From: Thermofilum sp.
GTDB taxonomy: Archaea > Thermoproteota > Thermoprotei > Thermofilales > Thermofilaceae
NCBI GenBank assembly: GCA_020832965.1
Contig: JAJHRM010000057.1
Location: 1-11,895 of the forward strand
Direction: 5' to 3'
Length of the DNA: 11,895 nucleotides
Shown here: positions 1-6,056 of the stretch, in pieces
Numbering within the stretch: the first letter of the stretch is position 1
How the letters are laid out: every line of letters starts with the position of its first letter
Notes under the pieces: model-generated
What the model was told of the DNA's origin: nothing
Seen by the model: the letters and a program-made list of their open reading frames with translations, nothing else
Databases searched by the model: none
Position numbers and translations under genes: made by a program

Positions 1-1
1 G

Positions 2-196
2 GAAGCAATATATAATGCTCCTAACCTCTCCAGGCTCCCGGTTCTGGAGGAGTACAGAATTGTGGAGATTGAGGGGGTAAACTCTATGCCGTGCTCTGGT
101 ACGCATGTAAAGAATACGCTGGAAGTGAGGTTCATCAGGATAACAAGTATGGTGAGCGAGATCGGGGGGATCAGAGTAGGGTATTGCGTACAGTGA
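2..196 (+). CDS. Alanyl-tRNA editing protein AlaX, C-terminal fragment (5' end outside window)
   Basis: An open frame runs from the left edge to TGA at 194-196 and encodes the last 64 residues of a longer protein. Seen: the segment EGVNSMPCSGTHVKNTLEV, which holds the C-x3-H pair (CSGTH) typical of the second half of the zinc site in the AlaX / AlaRS editing domain, followed by the usual short beta-rich tail. Known: these proteins deacylate mischarged Ser-tRNA(Ala) or Gly-tRNA(Ala). Because the protein stops soon after this motif, a free-standing AlaX is more likely than full-length alanyl-tRNA synthetase, which in many species carries a further C-terminal domain. The gene converges with the minus-strand operon that ends at 470. 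The start and the N-terminal HxxxH zinc half-site lie outside the window. Confidence 0.85.
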   Translation, partial: EAIYNAPNLSRLPVLEEYRIVEIEGVNSMPCSGTHVKNTLEVRFIRITSMVSEIGGIRVGYCVQ

Positions 197-322
197 TGGA
201 GAAACTTTAAACGTTACTTCTTTATGCTCAGGCGCTTGCCGGGGATGAAAAGGCGTGGGCTGTTTTGCAACTCAAACGTTTTCCCATGTTTCAAGTGCAG
301 CGACTGATCACTGCTGCAATTC

Positions 323-356
323 TGCGATCAATAGCTAGGCGATACTATTGATTGCA
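323..356. terminator. Strong hairpin between convergent genes; possible transcript end or RNA element
   Basis: Left arm 323-334 (TGCGATCAATAG) pairs with right arm 345-356 (CTATTGATTGCA) over 12 positions, with one G.U wobble and a 10-base loop at 335-344. On the plus strand it is followed by T-richer sequence at about 378-390. It lies between the stop of the AlaX gene (196) and the stop of the minus-strand operon (470), where both transcripts should end. The hairpin is seen directly. Its role in termination or RNA protection is inferred, since archaeal termination relies mainly on T-runs rather than hairpins. Confidence 0.4.
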
Positions 357-459
357 AGGTGCTTACCCTTAGGGGCAGTTTTACCTCTTTAACGCGCTCT
401 ATTTTCATCGCGCCGAGCAACTTAGCGCGCGGTAATGCGGAGGAGGGATTTAACTTGTT

Positions 460-473
460 CTAGCGCGCGCTAG
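460..473. repeat. 14-bp perfect palindrome CTAGCGCGCGCTAG covering the operon's last stop codon
   Basis: The 14 bases at 460-473 equal their own reverse complement. The TAG stop of the DUF1667 gene (472-470 on the minus strand) lies inside it. The core AGCGCGC recurs at 424-430 and, in inverted form (GCGCGCT), around 393-399, and again beyond the operon's promoter end at 7611-7629. It may be a protein-binding site or a transcript-end structure; neither can be shown from sequence alone. Confidence 0.5.
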
Positions 474-841
474 TGGTTCCCCTCTTCATTTACATCCATC
501 TCAGCTACTATATCTGCACCTGTGTCGGCGACGTTGCTCAGGATAATGTCTCCTCTCCTTACCGGTGCCTTAACTGTTATACCGTGGAGAGCACGGATGA
601 CGTTCCTTATCTTGTTTTTGGGTACTGGCACCGAGGTCCTTACAGGTAACCTGGGGTACTTGCCTCCGACTATTTTGACCGTGGAGCAGACGGTGCGCTT
701 CGGGCTAGAAACTTCCTCTTTGGCGTATTCTAAACCCAGTCCGCAGCCATAGCCCTCAATGCTCTTCACAGCGCCCTCTTCAACTAGGACATTGATCACG
801 CAGCTTCTTGGGCAACGTACACAAATAACCTTACTCCACAT
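470..841 (-). CDS. DUF1667 protein, small Cys-rich partner of the GlpA/GlpB-type oxidoreductase
   Basis: A 123-residue protein whose start has a good Shine-Dalgarno site (GGTGATC about 5 bases before the ATG) and overlaps the preceding gene by 11 bp. Seen: Cys7-x2-Cys10-Pro-x2-Cys14 at the N terminus, Cys33 in a GCG turn, then Cys52. The spacing fits a [4Fe-4S] or zinc site formed by Cys7, 10, 14 and 33. Later blocks (PVRTSVPVPK, then VKAPVRRGDII and NVADTGADIVA) match the general DUF1667 pattern as I know it. Known: DUF1667 genes commonly stand directly after a glpA-like dehydrogenase and an NAD/FAD oxidoreductase in anaerobes; the biochemical role is not settled. Inference: a small electron-transfer or assembly subunit of that complex. 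It is the last gene of the operon, and its stop lies in a perfect palindrome. Confidence 0.85.
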   Translation of the reverse strand: MWSKVICVRCPRSCVINVLVEEGAVKSIEGYGCGLGLEYAKEEVSSPKRTVCSTVKIVGGKYPRLPVRTSVPVPKNKIRNVIRALHGITVKAPVRRGDIILSNVADTGADIVAEMDVNEEGNH

Positions 842-2084
842 CTACGATCACCCCCATATCTTTGTCTTCGACTAGGCTTCTCGAAACGACTATCTTCTCA
901 AGCATAGAGGGACGCACGTAGCGTCGCCTCGTGTGGTAAAGCACGCTACCACCTGTCTTTATGGTGATCTTGGCATTCTCCACTTCTACGGAGGGTCTGA
1001 GGAACAGTGTCAAGTCGCCGCCTTTAAGCCATTCTACGTGGTGCGGTATAAGCAGTCTAACGTTGGAACCTGGGCGTATGGGGACTGGTTTTTCTCTTCT
1101 GGGTTCACCGTTTAAATGCTTAGAAACACCCTCCGCCGCTATGAATGCAGTTTCCACAGCGTCATCAACGTAGTCAAACGGTGTTAGGAGGTTGCCCACT
1201 GCGAATACGCCTCTCAGAGTAGTCTCAAAAAACTCGTTGACAACCGGTCCCCTGGTTCTGGGATCCATTTCGGCTCCAAGTTCCTCCAGTTTTGACGCGT
1301 TGGGCACCAGTCCTATAGAGAAAATTATAGTATCGCATGGATAGAATTCTTCCGTACCCTTAATTGGCTGCCACTTCTCATCAACTTTAACTAGCACTGC
1401 ACCTTTAACTCTATCCTTTCCAATAATCTCCTTTACAGTCGTTCTTGGCCTAAACGGTATTCCAAAGTCCAGGATGCATTGCTGCACATTTCGCGGGAGC
1501 CCCATGAACCAGGGCTCAGGAAAGACCATTAATACTTCCTCGGCACCCTCCAGATACAGGTGGCGAGCCACAATCATGCCTACATCGCCTCCCCCGACAA
1601 TGAGAATCCTTTTCCCCGGGAGGACCCCGTACAGGTTGACCAGTCGCTGAACCATTCCTGCCGTATATACGCCTGCTGGTCTTGCTCCACCCACACGTAT
1701 CTCGAAAGGAGTGCGCTCCCTGCAACCAGTAGCACAGACTATGGCTTTGCTACTGAGCCTGATAACACCCTTCGGGCTCACTGCTGTTAGCTCCCAAGCT
1801 CCTTCTTTCCTCTCCATGTTTATCACGTGTGTTCTGACGAAGGCGTCTGCGCCAAGCTCTCTAAGTTTCTCGATAAAGTGGCTAGCGAATTCTGGTCCCG
1901 AGAGAGCCTTGCTAAAAAGCTTTATGCCAAAGCCATCGTGAATACACTGAACGAGGATGCCTCCTAGCTCGTCCCCCGACTCCACTATAGCTACATTGCG
2001 CCCCATCTCTGCAAGCTTAACAGCTACAGCTAGACCTGAGGGCCCTCCACCCATTACTACAACGTCTCTTTTTACTTCCATCAT
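831..2084 (-). CDS. NAD(P)/FAD-dependent oxidoreductase, GlpB-position subunit
   Basis: A 417-residue pyridine-nucleotide-disulfide-reductase-type flavoprotein, probably cytosolic. Seen: the FAD dinucleotide motif GGGPSG at residues 12-17, the block GGILVQCIHDGFG (41-53), an ATGCRERT block at 118-125, a second, NAD(P)H-binding Rossmann motif GGGDVG at 164-169, and the FAD-closing AVGN at 295-298. There is no CxxC redox pair like that of thioredoxin reductase, so it probably shuttles electrons between FAD and NAD(P) rather than reducing a disulfide. The start (ATGATG) overlaps the stop of the dehydrogenase gene by 4 bp and has GGGGTGA six bases upstream, which implies coupled translation. Inference: it takes electrons from the [2Fe-2S] domain of the upstream GlpA-like protein and gives them to NAD(P)+ or another carrier. 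It resembles the small-molecule-oxidase alpha subunits of archaeal dye-linked proline dehydrogenases and of OoxA more than E. coli GlpB. Confidence 0.87.
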   Translation of the reverse strand: MMEVKRDVVVMGGGPSGLAVAVKLAEMGRNVAIVESGDELGGILVQCIHDGFGIKLFSKALSGPEFASHFIEKLRELGADAFVRTHVINMERKEGAWELTAVSPKGVIRLSSKAIVCATGCRERTPFEIRVGGARPAGVYTAGMVQRLVNLYGVLPGKRILIVGGGDVGMIVARHLYLEGAEEVLMVFPEPWFMGLPRNVQQCILDFGIPFRPRTTVKEIIGKDRVKGAVLVKVDEKWQPIKGTEEFYPCDTIIFSIGLVPNASKLEELGAEMDPRTRGPVVNEFFETTLRGVFAVGNLLTPFDYVDDAVETAFIAAEGVSKHLNGEPRREKPVPIRPGSNVRLLIPHHVEWLKGGDLTLFLRPSVEVENAKITIKTGGSVLYHTRRRYVRPSMLEKIVVSRSLVEDKDMGVIVDVE

Positions 2085-3844
2085 TCTGCTTCACCCCTTA
2101 CATGTCCGTTGAATAGTGGAGCCTCCTCCTTTAGTACCTGTGAAAGCGGGATACCAAGTTCCCTGGAAAGTATCATTGCTATCTTAATCATGCAACGTCC
2201 ACCCTGGCATTCTCCCATTCCCGCTCGTGTTCTTCTCTTTATTGCATCTGTAGTGCGTGCCCCCCTCCTAATGGCCTCGATAATTTCTGCCTCTGTTACG
2301 AGCTCGCACTCACAGACTACGTGGCCCCATCTCGGATCCTTCTGTATGATTTCGTCTATCTCGCTCGGCTTCATTTCCCGCAACGAGGGGGTAGCCTCCC
2401 TAAAGGGGTTAAAGTTAGGTTTTTCGCGTAGCTCGAGACCCATCTCCCTAAGCTTCTGAATGGCATATTCAGCGATCGCAGGAGCAGAAGCTAAACCTGG
2501 AGACTGTATGCCCGCAACGTGTAGTAGATTGCGGACCCACTTAGCTGGTCTAATTACGAAATCCTCGGTAAACGTTGCAGCCCTTACACCTGCAAAATAC
2601 CTTATCAACTTTTGTCTAGGAAACTCGCTCAGGATGGTCGAGTACTTGGTAAGAATTAGCTGGATCTCCTCGGGGTCCACAGAAACATCCTCCTTGTCGG
2701 GTACTTCGTCTGCCGTCGGTCCCCATACTACATTTCCGTGTGGAGTGGGATTGATCCCTCCTCCCTTGGTCCTTGGATGCTGCGGTAAAATTATTTCTGC
2801 TAGGCAATGTTTGACATAGGAGCCCGTAGCTTTATGGAAAAGGACCATTACGCCTTTTCTAGGGTGTATGGTGTACTCTGGGCTGCCAGCGAGCTCGGCT
2901 ATCTCATCTGCGTATAGCCCTGCCGCGTTTACCACGTATCTGCATTGGAAAGTTCCACGGCTGGTGACGACGCCCCTGATCATGCCTCCTTCATTTAAGA
3001 AGCCTACGACCTCCGTATTTGTAAAAATTTCAACACCGTTCTGGGCAGCATTCTCGGCAAGTGCTATAGCAACTTCGTATGGCTCAACAATCCCAGTCCA
3101 TGGAACATAGACAGCGGCTACAGAATCCCGAGTGGCATAAGGCTCAACCTCGAATATTTTTGCGCCGCGGATTACCTTGACGCCTTTCACACCATTGAGA
3201 AGCGCCTTGAAGACTACGATGTAGGGGAGAATGTATCTCAGTGTGAAGGTGTACATGGGTCCTGGAAGGTACCTCTTGTATTTCTCCAGGGTTCTAGGAG
3301 TTATCAGCCAAACACTACCCACCATTTTGTATTTGAAGTTTAGCTCTCGTGCCCATCTCTCGTACATTCTACAGCCCTTGACGTTTAGCTTTCTCTTCAA
3401 AGTGCTCCGGGGGGCCTCGATCCCTGCATGAATCATGCCATTGTTTGCCTTTGTGGTTCCCGTCGCTATGTCAGTTGATTTTTCTAGAAGAGCCACCTTT
3501 AGCTGGTACCTAGAGAGTTCACGTGCAATTGCCGTCCCAGTAACACCACCCCCTATAATCACTACATCATAGCTACCTATCATCTTGTCCTTGTTTTCTT
3601 CGAAGATCCTTTTCCGCCTCTCCTCCCTTTCTCGAACCTTTTCCTCGGGATAACCTTTCCAGGTAATCTTGTTCACCACACCTTCAACTCCTTTAACCTT
3701 CCCCACCTCCAGCCCTATCTCCACCCATTCTTCATATGAGTCTACTTGCCCGTAAAGGAAAACTACTCCATCTTTAATCCTGTAAGAAAGATTCTTGTCG
3801 GGATGCTTCTCAAGCGCTTTCCTGACCTTGCCCTCGAGCCTCAT
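2081..3844 (-). CDS. glpA: GlpA-type glycerol-3-phosphate dehydrogenase with N-terminal BON and C-terminal BFD [2Fe-2S] domains
   Basis: A 587-residue FAD enzyme expected to oxidise glycerol 3-phosphate to dihydroxyacetone phosphate. Seen, numbering from ATG 3844: a BON-like domain at about 1-62 (a short helix, then RIKDGVVFLYGQVDS and a second helix), a charged linker, the DAO-family FAD motif GGGVTG at 98-103, the TTKANNGMIHAG block typical of GlpA/GlpD at about 130-141, HVAGIQSPGLA near 442, and a C-terminal BFD-type domain with Cys511-x-Cys513 and Cys546-x4-Cys551. E. coli GlpA also ends in such a [2Fe-2S] domain. The BON domain is not part of E. coli GlpA. Start: GTG at 3868 would add eight residues and overlap the previous gene by 11 bp, but its only G-rich stretch abuts the codon; ATG 3844 has AGGT eight bases upstream, so I prefer it. 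No transmembrane segment is evident. Specificity for glycerol 3-phosphate rather than another hydroxy or amino acid is inferred from the kinase in the operon. Confidence 0.88.
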   Translation of the reverse strand: MRLEGKVRKALEKHPDKNLSYRIKDGVVFLYGQVDSYEEWVEIGLEVGKVKGVEGVVNKITWKGYPEEKVREREERRKRIFEENKDKMIGSYDVVIIGGGVTGTAIARELSRYQLKVALLEKSTDIATGTTKANNGMIHAGIEAPRSTLKRKLNVKGCRMYERWARELNFKYKMVGSVWLITPRTLEKYKRYLPGPMYTFTLRYILPYIVVFKALLNGVKGVKVIRGAKIFEVEPYATRDSVAAVYVPWTGIVEPYEVAIALAENAAQNGVEIFTNTEVVGFLNEGGMIRGVVTSRGTFQCRYVVNAAGLYADEIAELAGSPEYTIHPRKGVMVLFHKATGSYVKHCLAEIILPQHPRTKGGGINPTPHGNVVWGPTADEVPDKEDVSVDPEEIQLILTKYSTILSEFPRQKLIRYFAGVRAATFTEDFVIRPAKWVRNLLHVAGIQSPGLASAPAIAEYAIQKLREMGLELREKPNFNPFREATPSLREMKPSEIDEIIQKDPRWGHVVCECELVTEAEIIEAIRRGARTTDAIKRRTRAGMGECQGGRCMIKIAMILSRELGIPLSQVLKEEAPLFNGHVRGEAE

Positions 3845-3857
3845 AAGCCAAAACCTA

Positions 3858-4652
3858 TTAGTGCACACCCCCGGGACTCAAAAGTAAATCGTACAGAAGT
3901 GTTCCTCCCATCTTTCTCGCTTCGGGACAGATGTAGAGTGTGTCTTTTTTCACGGATATTTTGATGCATTCCTCATTGATTGACGTAGGTGTTATTCCTA
4001 GATCCTTAATTGCGGTCAGCAATTGGGACTTGTTTTTCCTTAAGAGACAGGGTATATGGACAGGCCCCGCATAGCTGGCTTTAACTCCTAGAGCAGGGAG
4101 TCTAAGGATTAGTGAATCTATGTTTAAGGCGTGAGCGGTCTCCGGAGATACTGCTAGCGCTAGTTCTGCTCTTTTAAGCTTCCTTTTTATCTTTCTCATG
4201 CTTTTCTCATCTATTGGACCTCCGCGGATATAGCGCCTTTGAATCCCTTTAACCACAAGTAGGCCAGTACCAATTTTATTTGAGAGCTTGGTGGCGATGT
4301 CTGCGTCTATTTCTTGGTCTGCCACTAGTACTATTCTTCCAGGCCTGTAGTTCACTTCTTCCAGCATAATGGGATCCATGCTGAGGGTGTCCGGTAGTGG
4401 GAATTTGATGGGGCACTCATTGACGCAGAGCCAACATTTAAGGCATTTCTCTCTGGCTAGGTTCGGGAATCGTGCATATCCGAGGGGGCTAAGAGTCATG
4501 TTTCCCGTCGTGACAAATGTTGGGCAAGACGCCAGGCATATTCCGGGACAGTAGATGCAGGGGTTTTTGACCTTATGTAGGGGGAGCGCTAGGAAGCGGG
4601 CAACAAGGCTTGGGGTGAGTTTAATAGCCTTTAGGGTCGTAATGCTTGCCAA
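3858..4652 (-). CDS. GlpC/GlcF-like protein with two [4Fe-4S] clusters, short form
   Basis: A 264-residue iron-sulfur protein. Seen: Cys32-x2-Cys35-x3-Cys39-x3-Cys43-Pro and Cys70-x2-Cys73-x2-Cys76-x3-Cys80-Pro, together ligands for two [4Fe-4S] clusters. The C-terminal half resembles one worn cysteine-rich (CCG) domain: His199-Ile-Pro-Cys202 stands where HxPC normally begins the motif, but the Cys-Cys-Gly centre is reduced to Glu-Glu-Cys229 and the closing CxxC to Cys242 alone. GlpC and GlcF usually have about 400 residues and two CCG domains, so this is a short relative. It starts at a TTG codon; the Shine-Dalgarno GGGTGA overlaps the TGA stop of the preceding FAD oxidase gene and stands about six bases before the TTG, which supports that start. 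Inference: it accepts electrons from the FAD oxidase just upstream, as GlcF does for GlcD, or from the GlpA-like enzyme downstream. Confidence 0.8.
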   Translation of the reverse strand: MASITTLKAIKLTPSLVARFLALPLHKVKNPCIYCPGICLASCPTFVTTGNMTLSPLGYARFPNLAREKCLKCWLCVNECPIKFPLPDTLSMDPIMLEEVNYRPGRIVLVADQEIDADIATKLSNKIGTGLLVVKGIQRRYIRGGPIDEKSMRKIKRKLKRAELALAVSPETAHALNIDSLILRLPALGVKASYAGPVHIPCLLRKNKSQLLTAIKDLGITPTSINEECIKISVKKDTLYICPEARKMGGTLLYDLLLSPGGVH

Positions 4653-4658
4653 GACTTT

Positions 4659-6056
4659 TCACCCTAGCCACTTGCCGGGGTTGCAGAGTCTTTTGGGGTC
4701 CCAGGCCTCCTTGATTTTCCTGAGGTATGTTAGGCTTTCACCGATTTCTTCTCCTACCCACTTTGACCTCAGCAGGCCGACACCGTGGTGATGACTAATG
4801 GTTGCTCCGTTTTCGAGTAAGACTTTTACAGCTTTTTCCCACATTTTCCAGTATACTTCTTCCCTTGCATCATAAGTGAGTGTGAAGTATATGCATGCGC
4901 CAGTAGTGTAAAAGTGTGAGGCATGGGCTAGAACAGCGTAGACGCCTGGAACAGCCCTTACTTCTCTCTTAAACTTCTCATAGACCTTTGGTAAGTTGCT
5001 CCAGAGAGCAGAGGTCTCAATGGTCTCAAACCATAGGTCTAGGGGGACTAATAGCTTCTTGATCTCTGAGATAACGTCGAACCTCGTTTCGAGCCACTTT
5101 TCGACGTATTCCTCTCCCACATCTATCCCTCCATGGCTCTCAATAATTTTTTGTGCAACTAAAGCCTTTGTTTTCAATAGTTCGTCTACATTCTCCTCGA
5201 ATATTAAGAGAAGTATATCTCGGGCGTCATGAAACCTTGCAGCAGAGTCATCCCTGTCGTATATACGTGCAACAGCGGGGACGATTCCTTTAAGCATGAG
5301 TTCACGCATTGCTTCGAGAGCGCTGATAAATGATGGGAAAGCATAAGCCCTCTTCCATTGATACTCTGGGAGAGGATAAACCTTCAATGCAACCTTCGTA
5401 ATTATCCCTAGTTGTCCCTCGCTACCTACGAAGAGCCTCTTTAAGTCTGGTCCCGTTGCAGCCCTCGGGACAAGGTTCCTCCTGAACGGGATTACTTTGC
5501 CGTCAGGCGTCACTGCTTCGAGGTCCAGAACCATTTCCTCTATACCCCCATACTTCGTGCTAAACTGTCCCGTACTCATAGTGGCAACCAGTCCACCTAT
5601 AGCGGCTTCGGGATAACTCTGAGGAACATGCCTCAAAGTATATTTCCGCTCGTTTAGGTATTCCTCAAGCTTTCTAAGCAATACCCCAGACTCAACTAGG
5701 ACTACCGCGTCTCTCTCCGAGAAAGAGATAATCCTGTTCATCCTCTTGACATCTATCACCACGCAGTTACCACAAATAGTGCCCCCAATTACCCCTGAGC
5801 CGCCTGCATACGGGACAAATGGGACCGCGTACTCGTTAAGCAACCTTACTATTCCAACAACTTCCTCGGCGGATTCGGGCCAGACAACAGCTAGGGGTCT
5901 AGGTAGCTCCTCTCCCTTCGCTTCCTTTAGTAAGGCTAAAGGCCAGTAATCCCGGCTATATAGTTTCAGGGCTTCTTCGGACACTGAAATTCTTTCTCCG
6001 AGCTTTTCCCGGAGTTTTTCTACAACTTCCCGCTCAGCAGCAGATTTCCCTCCCAT
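4659..6056 (-). CDS. FAD-binding oxidase/dehydrogenase, alkyl-DHAP-synthase/GlcD family
   Basis: A 465-residue flavoprotein with the VAO-type fold. Seen: an N-terminal FAD-binding half (PLAVVWPESAEEVVGIVR from 55, the pyrophosphate loop PYAGGSGVIGG at 82-92, ATGPDLKRLFVGSEGQLGI about 200-218) and a C-terminal cap with SHFYTTGACIYFTL (380-393), His422-His423-His424 followed by GVG, and a closing CNPGK at 458-462. The SHxYxTGACIYFT and HHHGVG blocks are marks of alkyldihydroxyacetonephosphate synthase (AGPS) and its prokaryotic relatives; the closing CNPGK is as in GlcD and D-lactate dehydrogenases. Known: AGPS swaps the acyl group of acyl-DHAP for an alkyl chain; GlcD-like enzymes oxidise 2-hydroxy acids. 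In this operon, oxidation of glycerol phosphate, glycerate or lactate with the following Fe-S protein as acceptor seems likelier than ether-lipid synthesis. It overlaps the kinase gene by 37 bp. Confidence 0.85.
   Translation of the reverse strand: MGGKSAAEREVVEKLREKLGERISVSEEALKLYSRDYWPLALLKEAKGEELPRPLAVVWPESAEEVVGIVRLLNEYAVPFVPYAGGSGVIGGTICGNCVVIDVKRMNRIISFSERDAVVLVESGVLLRKLEEYLNERKYTLRHVPQSYPEAAIGGLVATMSTGQFSTKYGGIEEMVLDLEAVTPDGKVIPFRRNLVPRAATGPDLKRLFVGSEGQLGIITKVALKVYPLPEYQWKRAYAFPSFISALEAMRELMLKGIVPAVARIYDRDDSAARFHDARDILLLIFEENVDELLKTKALVAQKIIESHGGIDVGEEYVEKWLETRFDVISEIKKLLVPLDLWFETIETSALWSNLPKVYEKFKREVRAVPGVYAVLAHASHFYTTGACIYFTLTYDAREEVYWKMWEKAVKVLLENGATISHHHGVGLLRSKWVGEEIGESLTYLRKIKEAWDPKRLCNPGKWLG

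Noticed and set aside
237..310. C/D-box small RNA (GGGATGA near 241 and CTGA near 304)
   Set aside because: The C box differs from RTGATGA, no D'/C' pair is seen and no guide stretch could be recognised.
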